A DNA stretch of 64,000 nucleotides. Source: Macrolepiota albuminosa. Its lineage: Eukaryota > Basidiomycota > Agaricomycetes > Agaricales > Agaricaceae. The stretch covers positions 810,580 through 874,579 of the forward strand of contig JAMWFC010000114.1 of assembly GCA_027475525.1 (NCBI GenBank), written 5' to 3'. Below, piece after piece: positions 28,495 to 38,915 of the stretch. The notes under the pieces were generated by a model. It saw only the letters and a program-made list of their open reading frames with translations, had not been told where the DNA came from and did no database searches. Within the stretch, counting starts at the first letter, position 1, and the number at the start of each line of letters is the position of its first letter. The position numbers and the translations under genes are program-made.

Positions 28495-29239
28495 ACGTGC
28501 CTTGGCGCTCACCGGCAGGAGTTCCAGGTTTTTTCCAAAGTTTTCCGGTAGAATTTGAAGGGGAATGTGTTCTCATCATGTGCAACAATGAGCAAAAGGG
28601 CAGGAGCAGCAGGCAGCATTATATCCAATGAGGACCCGACGTGATATTGGTAATGCAGTGTCTCCGACGTTTACAACGTGCCTCAACGCTCACCAGCAGG
28701 AGTCCCAGTCTTTTTCCAAAGTTTTCCAGTAGAATTCGAAGGGGAATGTGTTCTCATCATGTGCAATAATGAGCAAAAGGGCAGGAGCAGCAGGCAGCGT
28801 TATATCCAATGAGGACCCGACGTGATATTGATGATGCAGTGTCTCCGATGTTTACAACGTGCCTCAACGCTTACCAGCAGGAGTCCCAGTTTTTTTCTAA
28901 AGTTTTCTGGTGAAATTTGAAGGGGAATGTGTTCTCATTGTGTGCAACGATGAGCAAAAGGTCAGGATCAGCGGGCGGTGTTATATTCGGGCAGCTCTGA
29001 TGAGGACCTGACGTGATATCAGTAATGCAGTGTTTTCAACATCTACAACGTGCCTCAGCACTCACCGGCAGGAGTCCCAGTTTTTTCTGAAGTTTTCTGG
29101 TGGAATTTGAAGGAGAATGTGTTCTCATCGTGTGCAACAATGAGCAAAAGGGCGGGAGCAGCGGGCAGCGTTATATCCGATGAGGACCCGATGTGATATC
29201 GGTAATGCAGTATTTCCGATGTCTACAACGTGTCTCAGC
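28495..29239. repeat. Tandem array of four units of about 181 bp
   Basis: ACGTGCCT-type unit starts fall at about 28495, 28676, 28857 and 29048, with the next boundary near 29228 (spacings 181, 181, 191, 180). Units share GTTTTCYGGTRGAATTTGAA and GGAATGTGTTCTCATC and differ by scattered substitutions, many of them transitions. It is a minisatellite; no coding sense. Confidence 0.88.
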
Positions 29240-29425
29240 ACTTCTGAGTCAACAGTCTCAAATAAAAGTCTGAGAAATATCATGGTATTATCAGAGGAAG
29301 CATGTAGTTAAGAAAAACACACCTAACTAGGCATGGAATACTAATTATATTTCATGCCTAATTAGGCCTGATAAGCGGTAGCCACAGGTGTTAATCAATC
29401 ACCTTCTTGACACTCTACCACTATC

Positions 29426-29745
29426 ATGCAACCTATTTCTGCTGCCAATCACTCTTCTGTTGCTTCTTTCCTCAATAAGGGGTATTCTCAGCATCAAATT
29501 CAAGCAAAAACTGGCCTGAAAAAGGGCACTTATAGGGAGAATCAGCAAAGAGCTGGAGAGCAACAAAGAGAATCATCCTGGAGGTCATCTTTTCAAGCTT
29601 ATAGCATGGGACAAATAGTCTATTATTTATCAAATTACTACAGGAAAGCTAGATAATGCTGTTCAAGCCACACAGTTTATTAATTCTGTCATTTCCAATC
29701 TTATTAATCCTCAGACAGTCAGAAATACATTGAAGGAGGCATCTC
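29426..29745 (+). pseudogene. Tc1/mariner transposase N-terminal fragment
   Basis: NHSSVASFLNKGYSQHQIQA and KTGLKKGT form the first helix-turn-helix of a Tc1-like transposase. A shifted frame then reads GKLDNAVQATQFINSVISN and NPQTVRNTLKEA, the second DNA-binding helix set. It stops where family X'' sequence begins. There are no inverted ends and no catalytic part. Confidence 0.6.
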
Positions 29746-29857
29746 AAATTTAGCTAACACCTCTGCATAGTCCAACCTCAAAATCTCTAGAAAGAACTTA
29801 ATTATGGTATCATTGGAGGTGGCTGTGAACAACATCATAATGTTCTTTATATAGCTA

Positions 29858-30862
29858 CAGTGGCTCAAAAAACTGTCTCAATGTTTCATACTTTTTGAAA
29901 GATGACATTGGCATGAAGGATGGGAAGTACATAAAATTCTGATTAAATCATATAAAATACGATGGCATCATAGCTACAAAATGAATCTAGGTTTATGTAA
30001 TCAAATCAAAACTGGAGCAATAGCCATTTTAAAATATTCACTCATTGGGACAGTTTTTAATGTTTAGCTTTGAGCATAGGAACTTTTCTCTTGGTAGCAG
30101 ACCAATACCCCTCCTCCTTCAACACATTCCAGACAGTCTTGGAAGAGACAGGGTTGAAAATGATGTTGTTGATAAAAATTAGTGGCCTGGACAGCTGTAT
30201 CAAGTCTCCCAGTTGAGATTTGTTGATCAATAGCCTGTTTATCACATGGAGTAAACTAAGCAGGATGGCCTCCAGGATGGTTTTCCTTGTCCATCTTCAA
30301 CTCTCTACCAATCCTCCTAGTAGTAGACTTCCCTAGACCAGTTTGAGCCCCAATCTGACCAGAGAATACCCTTGAGCAAGAAAAGAAACAACAGTAGAGT
30401 GTTGTGCAGAAGGAATAGGTTTCATGATAGTGGTTGAAGGTCAAGATGTGGTTCAACCAGCTTGAACTACTCCCAAATATATCTAAACATGGTCACATGA
30501 CTTTGTTTATATTCCCACATGCAACCTACTCTTTATTTCTGAGTAAAATAGGGATAAACCTGAAAAATTAGAGATGCTCAAAAAACTGTCCCAATGAGTA
30601 AATATTTTAAAATGGCTATTGCTCCATCAGTTTTGATTTTAAAATTAGAGATGCTCAAAAAACTGTCCCAATGAGTAAATATTTTAAAATGGCTATTGCT
30701 CCATCAGTTTTGATTTTGATTACATAAGCCTAAATTCATTCTGTAGCTACGATGCCATAGTATTTTACATGATTTAATCAGAATTTTACGTACTTCCCAT
30801 CCTTTATGCCAATGTCAACTTTCAAAAAGTATGAAACATTGGGACAGTTTTTTGAGCCACTG
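29858..30862 (-). mobile_element. Tc1/mariner deletion derivative
   Basis: Ends are CAGTGGCTCAAAAAACTGTC and its reverse complement, flanked by TA on both sides (29856-29857, 30863-30864). Inside, the minus strand encodes only the N-terminal DNA-binding part (IGAQTGLGKSTTRRIGRELK near 30300-30360) and SSKTVWNVLKEEGYWSATKR near 30090-30130. The DDE catalytic region is deleted. The long TIRs run about 200 bp. It is non-autonomous and inserted in family X''. Confidence 0.88.
30564..30717. repeat. 77-bp tandem duplication
   Basis: Units 30564-30640 and 30641-30717 in one Tc1 TIR. The equivalent TIRs at 34690 and 58120 are single-copy. Confidence 0.97.
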
Positions 30863-31145
30863 TACATAAGAAGAATGTAAACAATTAAATACTAATATGA
30901 AGATAGAGATTTTCCATCTGTGTGCTAAAAATTGGGTAAAAAGTAAAACACACTATTTGTAGGGAGAATAGCTTACCTCTTGAGTAATAATGAATATGTT
31001 TTTATAAGTGTCAATTGCTGAAGTATGGTTTCTTGCATACAATCTTTGAGACTTGAATGTTTGATATTTTACAAGTTGATTGATTAGTTTTTTTTTCACT
31101 GCTTGCTCATAGTTAATGGGTCCAGGTCAAGATCTCAGGTAATAT

Positions 31146-31683
31146 TTTAGTATATAACTTGGTCAGTGATAGTTGCAGTAATATTGACAGGTAATCAGAA
31201 GACAAGCCATGCATGTATATTGGAAACACACTCAAAGCCTGCTTGAAAGCTGTACAAAGTGCACTTAATCAATACAATACTGTTGCTTGCACTCTTTCCC
31301 CCCATATCTCCCAACATAAAGTAAATCCAACTAACATACAAGAGTGGTGGTTTGACTCCCATAGTAGGCAATATGTCATGCAGTAGCAGTTGAGCACCAC
31401 AAATGATGAAGTTGGGTGAGAAACATTGCTAGCATGTGGTTACCCAGGACATAGGAGGGTATCACCAACCAGATGCATCAGGTTTACTTTATGTTGGAAG
31501 ATATTCCACTAAGCTTCACAGCTTAGTGGAATGTCTCCCAACAATCTTAAGCTTTTCTGGGATGTTGTAGTGGAATATGCATTTCTTGCAGACTTTAACC
31601 TGCTATCAGACACACATGCATAATTGCCCTTGGACTATATCTGCAGCACAGATACTGATGGATGATAATTCAAGATCCAGTGC
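31146..31683. other. Non-coding stretch with inverted repeats
   Basis: No gene seen. CCAACATAAAGTAAA (about 31313) and its reverse complement (about 31484) flank a segment that also contains a B-box-like GGTTTGACTCCC near 31350. Confidence 0.5.
31503..31532. repeat. 13-bp stem, 4-nt loop hairpin
   Basis: ATTCCACTAAGCT and AGCTTAGTGGAAT are perfect complements around TCAC. It could be a fold-back element tip or chance; it is not followed by a T run, so it does not look like a Pol III terminator. Confidence 0.7.
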
Positions 31684-32024
31684 TGTTAGAAGTTATGACC
31701 TAGAGCACATGAGTAAGTAATGGGACCTCAGTCTCGTATACTTGACTCAGTTAAGCCTACCTAGAGCACATGAGTAAGTAATGGGACTAGGTAAGCTATT
31801 AGTATTGTGTCCGTTATTTTAAGTATGTAGTTGCTTACCCTCAGTCTCATATACTTGACTGAGGGTATGTATGACGTCCAACAGTTCATATATATCTGTA
31901 ATTATGGTGTATCAGGGTAGCGAGTTAATATCGAGAGAAAGGTATAATGAATCATATTGAAACTAAGTTGTCCCTTGCCGGGCATCAAGAACTCGACGCT
32001 TACAGTGTTCAGCAGCACTTAACA
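31684..32024 (-). repeat. Copia 3' LTR
   Basis: 341 bp, differing from the partner at 38916 by about seven transitions, nearly all CG in the other copy and TG or CA here. It contains an internal 61-bp-spaced repeat of CCTAGAGCACATGAG. Confidence 0.92.
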
Positions 32025-32071
32025 CTCCTCCTCACCATAAGTGGTGCACTCCTCCTCGCGTGGAATTGTGG

Positions 32072-32653
32072 TTAAGCCATGCCAAGTATTCGACGGAGTC
32101 TGGAGAATTGAGGCAAGGGGAGGGGTTTTGTAAAAAGGTCAGCAACGTTGTCCTTCGTATTGATGTATCGTACTGTGAGTTCCTTTGATGCCATGCATTC
32201 ATGAAGGAAGTGGTATTTAATGTTGACATGTTTCACATGTGAGTGTAGTAACGGGTCTTCTGACAAATTTATTGCAGCATTATTATCACACATGATCGTT
32301 GTTGCGTCCTGTGGGCCATAGCCAATCGCCTGAAGGAGGGTTCGTAACCATATGCATTCCTGTGCAGCCTCAAATGCTGCCATATACTCAGCCTCACAAG
32401 AGGAGGCTGCCACAGTCTTTTGTTTTCGTGATGCCCAGGAGATAATTCCAGAACCTAAGGACCATGCATAGCCCCCTACACTCCGCCTGGTATCCAGGCA
32501 GTTCACCCAGTCAGAGTCAGTGAACCCAGCTAGAGTGATGGGGGATGTACCTCCCAGGCGCAATTGAAGGTCTTTCGTCCCCTTCAAGTAACGGACCACA
32601 CAAATTGCCGCATTCCAGTGAGTCAGTAAGTATGAGTCAAAGTATTGGCTCAA
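32072..32653 (-). pseudogene. Copia RNase H domain
   Basis: FTDSDWVNCLDTRRSVGGYA, SSCEAEYMAAFEAAQECIWL, IMCDNNAAINLSEDP and HVNIKYHFLHECMASKEL followed by DNVADLFTKPL are the standard blocks of copia RNase H. Catalytic Asp, Glu and Asp positions are visible. It ends at a stop near 32072. Confidence 0.88.
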
Positions 32654-33395
32654 CTGTTGAACTGCGTACTGAATATCAGGTCTTGAAGATATTGCGAGCT
32701 ATATTAGACTCCCTACAAGTCTCTGATATGGTATCTTTGCTATATCCTCACGTTCCTTCTGCGTCATCTTTGTGTAATCTGCACGACGCAACTTGAGCCC
32801 AGGTTCCATTGGTAACAACAAGGGGTTAGCATCATGCTGACCAAACTGTGTGATTAGTCTGTCAATGACTGGCATTTGTGAGAGGTATACTGCTTGATTT
32901 GGTCTATCCCAGTTGATAGCTATCCCAACAATTTGTTGTGGAGTCCCCAAGTCTGTAATTGACCAGGTGTCTTGCAGCTGGGACTTGAAATGCTCATTCG
33001 CCTGTCTTGAGCTTGCGATTGCTAGGAAATCGTCTACATGTACTGCCGCCACAACTGTCCCGTGACTCGATTTCCTGTAATATACGCACGACTCACATGC
33101 CAGACGTGTAAACCCCCACTTCCCAACCATGTTGTCATTCAAGGTGTGATTCCATATTCTGCCCGCCTGTTTCATCCCATAAAGTCCCCTTTCCAGTTTG
33201 CATACATACAGTGGCTCAAAAAACTGTCCCAATGTTTCATACTTTTTGAAAGATGACATTGGCATGAAGGATGGGAAGTATGTAAAATCCTGATTAAATC
33301 ATGTAAAAATACTATGGCATCGTAGCTACAAAATGAATCTAGGTTTATGTAATCAAGATCAAAACCAATAGAGCAATAGCCATTTTAAAATATTC

Positions 33396-33549
33396 ACTCA
33401 TTGGGACAGTTTTTTGAGCATCTCTAATTTTTCAGGTTTATCCCTATTTTACTCAGAAATAAAGAGTAGGTTACTCATTGGGACAGTTTTTTGAGCATCT
33501 CTAATTTTTCAGGTTTATCCCTATTTTACTCAGAAATAAAGAGTAGGTT
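33396..33549. repeat. 77-bp tandem duplication
   Basis: Units 33396-33472 and 33473-33549 in the left TIR of the Tc1 element. Confidence 0.97.
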
Positions 33550-33648
33550 GCATGTGGGAATATAAACAAAGTCGTGTGACCATGTTTAGATATATTTGGG
33601 AGTAGTTCAAGCTGGTTGAACCACATCTTGACCTTCAACCACTATCAT

Positions 33649-34666
33649 GAAACCTATTCCTTCTGCACAACACTCTACTGTTGCTTCTCTTCTTGCTTAA
33701 GGGTATTCTCTGGTCAGATTGGGGCTCAAACTGGTTTAGGGAAGTCTACTACTGGGAGGATTGGTAGAGAGTTGGAGATGGACAAGGAAAACCATCCTGG
33801 AGGCCATCCTGCTTAGTTTACTCCATGTGATAAACAGGCTATTGATCGACAAATCTCAACTGGGAGACTTGATACAGCTGTCCAGGCCACTAATTTTTAT
33901 CAACAACATCATTTTCAACCCTGTCTCTTCCAAGACTGTCTGGAATGTGTTGAAGGAGGAGGGGTATTGGTCTGCTACCAAGAGAAAAGTTCCTATGCTC
34001 AAAGCTAAACATTGACAACTACAGCTTAAATGGGCTCAGAAGCATCAGAACTGGACTATAGAAGACTGGAAAAGGGTGTTGTGGACAGATGAGACAAAGA
34101 TTAACAGGATTGGGTCAGATGGGAAGCAGTATGTGTGGAAGCTACAAGAAGAAGACATTTCAGACTGAACAACTACACCTACTGTGAAGCATGGAGGAGG
34201 GAATAATCTCATGGTATGGGGCTGTATGAGTTGGAATGAGGTAGAAAAGCTTGTAGAGGTGGTGGGGATCATGAATGCAGAGCAGTGCTCTGAAATTTTA
34301 GATGATGGAGCAAAGGAGAATTTTGAGAAGTTGGAGATGGAGGAGGGTGCCCACTACTTTCAACAGGACAATAACTCCAAACACAACTCCAAGAGGGCTG
34401 ACAAGTGGTTTGAGGACAGCAACTTTAATGTCCTTTGGTGGCCAGCCCAATCCCCTGATCTCAACCCTATTGAACATCTCTAGGAGTACCTCAAAGAGCA
34501 ACTTAGGCAGTATGAAACACCTCCTTATGGTGTGCATGAATTATGGGAGAGGGTTGCAAAGGAGTGGGATGAAATACCACCAGAGGTATGCCAAAGACTA
34601 ATAGAAAGCATGCCTAGAAGGATTCAAGCAGTTATCAAAGCAAATAGAGGACATACAAAGTACTAG
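33649..34666 (+). pseudogene. Tc1-like DDE transposase
   Basis: Begins ATG at 33649 (KPIPSAQHSTVASLL) with a TAA where CAA is expected and a 1-base loss soon after. It continues with IGAQTGLGKSTTGRIGRELE. The catalytic part has WKRVLWTDETKINRI, MVWGCMSWNEVEKL, HYFQQDNNSKHNSKRADKWF and WWPAQSPDLNPIEHL, giving the D-D-E acids in DET, QQDN and NPIE. A TAG follows HL where TGG (Trp) is usual. It ends at TAG 34664-34666. It would cut and paste the element at TA dinucleotides; as read it is inactive. Confidence 0.85.
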
Positions 34667-35156
34667 ATACTAAAATTAGAGATGCTCAAAAAACTGTCCC
34701 AATGAGTGAATATTTTAAAATGGCTATTGCTCCATCAGCTTTGATCTTGATTACATAAACGTAGATTTATTTTGTAGCTACGATGCCATAGTATTTTACA
34801 TGATTTAATCAGGATTTTATGTACTTCCCATCTTTCATGCCAATGTCATCTTTCAAAAAGTATGAAACATTGGGACAGTTTTTTGAGCCACTGTAGTTTT
34901 CCTTGCCCAGTTCTTCAAAGTCCCTTGGTTGCTCCATGTAAGTCGTCTCCTCCTCAGGCAATATGCCATGAAAAGCCATTTTAATGTTGACTTGCATAGT
35001 GTCCCAGCTCTGCGCCGTAGCAAGGTGGAGTAGGATGCGCCAGGATTCTGTGCGAGCTGTCAGTGAGGTAGTCTTTGTATATTCTTTTCCGTAGACTTGA
35101 TTGAAGCCCTGCAGAACATGTCTTACTTTGAACCGCACAATGTTACCCTTTTCATC

Positions 35157-36283
35157 TCATTTGAGTGCAAATACTGGACGGCCACGGTGTACTCTGTGTC
35201 CCACAGGCACCTCTTCTCGTGGTATCAGTTTGTATACACCCATTTCTTTCAACGATTTTAGTTCATCTTCATAGGCTGCCTTCCATCTTTCAGCATCGGG
35301 AGATTTTTGAGCTTGATTCCATGTTTTCGGTACTTTGGGATCAATATCAGCAGCATCTATCCCTACTTTGTCATCGATTTCATTTAATGCTGCTAGGGCT
35401 CGATTGAGATCAAGGTCATTGTTTATTGTGGCAGGTACATCAACATTGTTTTCACAATGAAGTTCCTGAATTAAACATTGGCGCTCTGATCTTGCCTCAC
35501 ATATCCGCTCAGCTAACTCTTTTGATTCTCTTACTGCTCGTTGCACCGCTGTCTCAGGTGCCTCATCAGGTTTACTCCTCGCAGTTGGTACTGAAACGCA
35601 TGTCAACCTTTGTGGTTGATCTGGGATTTGTTCAGCAGCTTCATTTTCATGGGCATGCTGTTCATGAGGCAGTGGGTCTACAGGTATGTCTGGTTTGTCG
35701 TACATTTGCTCTGCTTCTCTGGTCATGGTAGGATTAGGTACTTCATCGTCATCCGGTACTATAAAGGGCTGGTCTGCTGCTCCTTTTGAAATGGTCTGTA
35801 TGGAAGGCGTGTCCATGGGGGGGTGTTTGTAGGCTCTGGCGGCAGTGCAGTTGTAGTTAGGTCAATTGCATTGTGATCATCCTGGTGTTCAATAAATCGA
35901 ACGTGGTATGTGCTGTATACCCGTTTCAATGTTCTATCGTAGCATTGGTATGCCTTAGCCTTGGGATCGTAGCCTATCAGCACACACTCTATTGATCTTT
36001 CATAGATCTTGGGGTTGTGCTTGCCTAAAATAAGGACAAAGACTCGGCATCCAATTTCACAAATGTAAGAGTAATTCGGTTTTCTGCCATACCATAACTC
36101 ATCAGGTGTGACGTTGTTCACTGCTGAGGTCTTTGTTTTACCGTGTAGGTGAGCTGCCGTCATATAGAACTCATCCCAGAGGGATGTCGGACATTTTGCG
36201 TATAATCTCATTGCAATACTCTTTCCCATAAGAGTCCTGTGCATTTTTTCGACACGTCCAAGGTGAGCTGAAGTGTATACCAC
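35157..36283 (-). pseudogene. Copia integrase C-terminal part and linker
   Basis: 36283-35800 encodes MHRTLMGKSIAMRLYAKCP, TPDELWYGRKPNYSYICEIG, ECVLIGYDPKAKAYQCYD and YSTYHVRFIEHQD, the GKP-type integrase tail of copia elements. A frameshift near 35790 leads to an acidic linker and ALAALNEIDDKVG, then WKAAYEDELKSLKEMGVYKL at the start of the reverse transcriptase. Confidence 0.85.
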
Positions 36284-36670
36284 GCCATGCTGTGTTGTGA
36301 TTCCTTGAGAATGATACCACAGTTCATTCTCTCTGGCTATAATTTTGGAGTCATTTCCTGAACGAAGTATTCCAAGCTTTAGTCCGGTTTCTACTTGTCA
36401 CGCTAATATCCATGCTTTTAGCTCACTGAATGCATCACTCTTCAGTTTTAATGGGATAGACCAGGGTTTATTCGTGTAGTCATCCACTATGTTCATGATA
36501 TAGTTATTCCCGGTCCGTGATGTAACATCCTGCTTCCCTGTCAAATCGACCCAAACAATTCCCAGTTTTTGTGTAGCCCTATGCCCAACTCCTTCCTCCC
36601 TGATCTTGGGGACAGGTGTCCTTGCCTGTTTGCCACAAATGCATTCGTCACATTTTGGTGGCTTGGAAGG

Positions 36671-36824
36671 GAAACTGGATGGCATACCTTTGATCATGCC
36701 TGATTTTGCCATGTCCAAGATCGTCTGGTAGTTGGCATGACCCAGTCGAAACTGGATGGCATACCTTTGATCATGCCTGATTTTGCCATGTCCAAGATCG
36801 TCTGGTAGTTGGCATGACCCAGTC
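36671..36824. repeat. 77-bp tandem duplication
   Basis: Units 36671-36747 and 36748-36824. The second unit is read out of frame in the copia polyprotein; collapsing it restores GHANYQTILDMAKSG in frame. Confidence 0.97.
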
Positions 36825-37017
36825 AGCGGTGCCATGTAACAGCATTGGGTGATGAATAGACGGCGAGAGCAGATTCGTTATGAAGATTCAATGCATACAA
36901 ATTCTTCATGGGTAAAAGAGCTCCGTTTGCAACTAATTCATTCATAGTCTTTCTGAATAATGTGGCCCCCCTGTCGCCAAACATTGTGAAAATGCCAACG
37001 TTCTTCGCGAGCAGGCT

Positions 37018-37171
37018 GATTGAGAGCAGTCATACGGTAGCCTTTGGGACATATAGTGCATCATTAAGTGTCAAGTATGAGCCGTTTTCTACACGATTGA
37101 GAGCAGTCATACGGTAGCCTTTGGGACATATAGTGCATCATTAAGTGTCAAGTATGAGCCGTTTTCTACAC
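37018..37171. repeat. 77-bp tandem duplication
   Basis: Units 37018-37094 and 37095-37171. Collapsing joins LYVPKATV to SLLAKNVGIF in one frame. Confidence 0.97.
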
Positions 37172-37361
37172 ATAAGCGCATCTGACCAGTTGCTGTTGCC
37201 GCTATTGCTGATCCACCCACTCCTCGGATGGGCTTATGGGTAATAGGTTCTAACGAGATGAAATTGTGGGGGTTTGGAGAGATATGAACAGTAGCGCCTG
37301 AGTCTAAGTAGAATGAGCATACATCAACTATAGTGGTTGCGCTGGAAAGTGTGGTTTTGGT

Positions 37362-37515
37362 GGTTGTGTACTCCTTCCAGTCAACGCCAGTCTTTGGCTC
37401 CTCCTCCAGTGTAATCCATGCGTCGACCTCAAGGCTTTGGTTGTGTACTCCTTCCAGTCAACGCCAGTCTTTGGCTCCTCCTCCAGTGTAATCCATGCGT
37501 CGACCTCAAGGCTTT
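37362..37515. repeat. 77-bp tandem duplication
   Basis: Units 37362-37438 and 37439-37515 at the gag/protease junction. A 1-base discrepancy remains at its edge. Confidence 0.97.
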
Positions 37516-38718
37516 TGCATCTGCAAGGGTTCCTGGGACCTCATTGGATGCCAGGCCTGCAAACTCGGCCTTTGTAGGTGCTCCACAGCCTTTCCAGCCT
37601 GGCTAGTGACATAGGCTGCCAAAGCATCAGAATCACCTTCGATTGTGAAGGCTGAGCCCCCAACAGGTGTTATTGTGAACTTTGACACATTCCTCTTCTT
37701 ATCACGGTTATCTTTTTGTGCCTTATAATGGGCAAGCCTTGCTGCCTTCGCCTCCTCTAGTGTCTTTCCGGCCATCCCGCCACCCTCTAAAATACACCAC
37801 GGCTTAGTGTGGCCTGTGTATACCAGGTGCCCACGTGATTTGCAACTGTCGCAAACCAGGTCATCCTGTCGGTTACTCACACGCGCTGCCAAGGCGTTTG
37901 GCTGTGTATCATGCATCCCTCTGTCTGTGGCATAGAGTGTCTGTTTGTTTTTGAGGAATTGGCGAATATCATCAGGTCCGTACGGCATTGCCGCTGTTGC
38001 TGCTGCGAGGTCTCTGGAGATGATGGAGTGCACGTTTGCATATAGCAAGTTGTCAGACAGGGAAGACAGCGCTGCAATAGATTGTAGGAGTTCCTTTGTC
38101 ACTTCTGCACGTTTGCATATAGCAAGTTGTCAGACAGGGAAGACAGCGCTGCAATAGATTGTAGGAGTTCCTTTGTCACTTCTCGACGTCAAACACACGA
38201 TTGATCTTCTCAAAGATCCTGTCTATTGTTTTGGTGATAGGTTCCGCAGGGGAGCATTTCGTAGTTAATGCTTTCTGTAGCAATCGGACTTGCTGAACCG
38301 GCCCCGCACCACCATGCCTCGCCTGTAGGTACTCCCAGAGGGCCTTAGCATCGATCGTGTTGTCAGCCAGATTACGCTCAGATTCAGAGAGACCCAGCAT
38401 CAAGAATGAACCTGCGAGACAATTGTTCAACTGCCAGTTATGGTAGGCTCGTGGCTCGTGTAACTTGTGTGGGATATTAGGGGGGTCGAAAACATACTCA
38501 TATAAACCGCTCATGGTGAGTTCGAGCCTCATAAACTTTGACCACGGTGTCCACTTTCTGTCATCCTTAGCAAGCATATCTCCAGTATATCGAAGTGAAA
38601 TCTTAATCTGGGAAATAATAGGGGTCAAATTATCAACACGACGCATCTCGGTCGCTGCAGCATCAGTAACCGTCGGGGGTGATGGGCTAGTATCAGTTGG
38701 GGGTTGGGTAGGAGCCAT
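37506..38718 (-). pseudogene. Copia Gag
   Basis: Starts at ATG 38716-38718 (MAPTQPPTDTSPSPP). SKFMRLELTMSGLYEYVFDP, NCLAGSFLMLGLSESE and ALWEYLQARHGGAGPVQQV are UBN2-type Gag features. After the 77-bp duplication at 38029 it continues with SIISRDLAAATAAM and a Cys/His cluster (CDSCKSRGHLVYTGHTKPWC, about 37790-37860). A 1-base loss near 38176 separates the two halves even after collapsing. Confidence 0.82.
38029..38182. repeat. 77-bp tandem duplication
   Basis: Units 38029-38105 and 38106-38182 in gag. Confidence 0.97.
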
Positions 38719-38915
38719 AGTTGGATCAGATCAGGTAAGGATAACGGCCAGTACAGGGTAACTCGTGCCCTGCAAACAAACAACACACGTTGCTACGCAG
38801 TAATCAAAGCAGAAGATATCAGGCAAAAGCCAGTCAGGGTCGGATGCAATTGGGTCCACACAGAAAAAAAATTGGTCGTTAACTTCAGTATGTGAAGCAG
38901 CACTCTCCCATAACC

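Larger units (their letters stand above)
29755..31145 (-). pseudogene. Family X hypothetical protein, third copy, split by a Tc1 element
   Basis: 29760-29855 (minus) encodes TATSNDTIIKFF and LEILRLDYAEVLAKFEM. To the right of the Tc1 insertion, about 30990-31130 (minus) encodes DPLTMSKQ, VKYQTFKSQRLYARNHTSA and IDTYKNIFIITQE followed by GTAAGC. Both match the family X copies in the same order. It is heavily decayed. Confidence 0.6.
33209..34893 (+). mobile_element. Tc1/mariner element inserted in copia pol
   Basis: Flanked by TA (33207-33208, 34894-34895) with inverted ends CAGTGGCTCAAAAAACTGTC and long TIRs of roughly 210 bp. It is 1685 bp including a 77-bp duplication in the left TIR. The orientation is that of the transposase, plus strand. 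Confidence 0.92.
32699..35138 (-). pseudogene. Copia reverse transcriptase, split by Tc1
   Basis: The upstream half (35138-34894) has RFKVRHVLQGFNQVYGKEY and the Asp-poor variant VNIKMAFHGILPEE. The downstream half (33208-32699) has CKLERGLYGMKQAGRIWNH and VAAVHVDDFLAIASS, the latter holding the YVDD-type catalytic box as HVDD. Removing the Tc1 element plus one TA makes GKEN read straight into YVCKLERG. A Val-Asn in the usual VDVKTAF block is a likely decay change. Confidence 0.88.
36398..37450 (-). pseudogene. Copia protease/GAG-pre-integrase/integrase N-terminal part
   Basis: From 37450: SFYLDSGATVHISPNPHNF is the aspartic protease site. LYVPKATV and GIFTMFGDRGATLF follow, then NAVTWHR and LGHANYQTILDMAKSGMI (zinc-binding GAG-pre-integrase region), CDECICGKQ, and IVWVDLTGKQ with NIVDDYTNKPWSIPLKLKSD (integrase catalytic core start). 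The frame is whole after collapsing the duplications at 36671 and 37018, apart from TGA at 37030-37032 and 36823-36825. Confidence 0.85.

Noticed and set aside
28495..29239. CRISPR-like array
   Set aside because: Whole units repeat at about 181 bp with no short repeat/unique spacer pattern, and the host is a eukaryote.
31699..31770. 61-bp-spaced repeat in the copia LTR counted with the 77-bp set
   Set aside because: The spacing is 61 bp and it is present in both LTRs, so it is a true part of the LTR.
8439..38182. Treating the 77-bp tandem repeats as minisatellites or functional repeats
   Set aside because: The unit sequence differs at every site, the period is identical, only two copies occur each time, and homologous copies elsewhere in the window have the sequence once.
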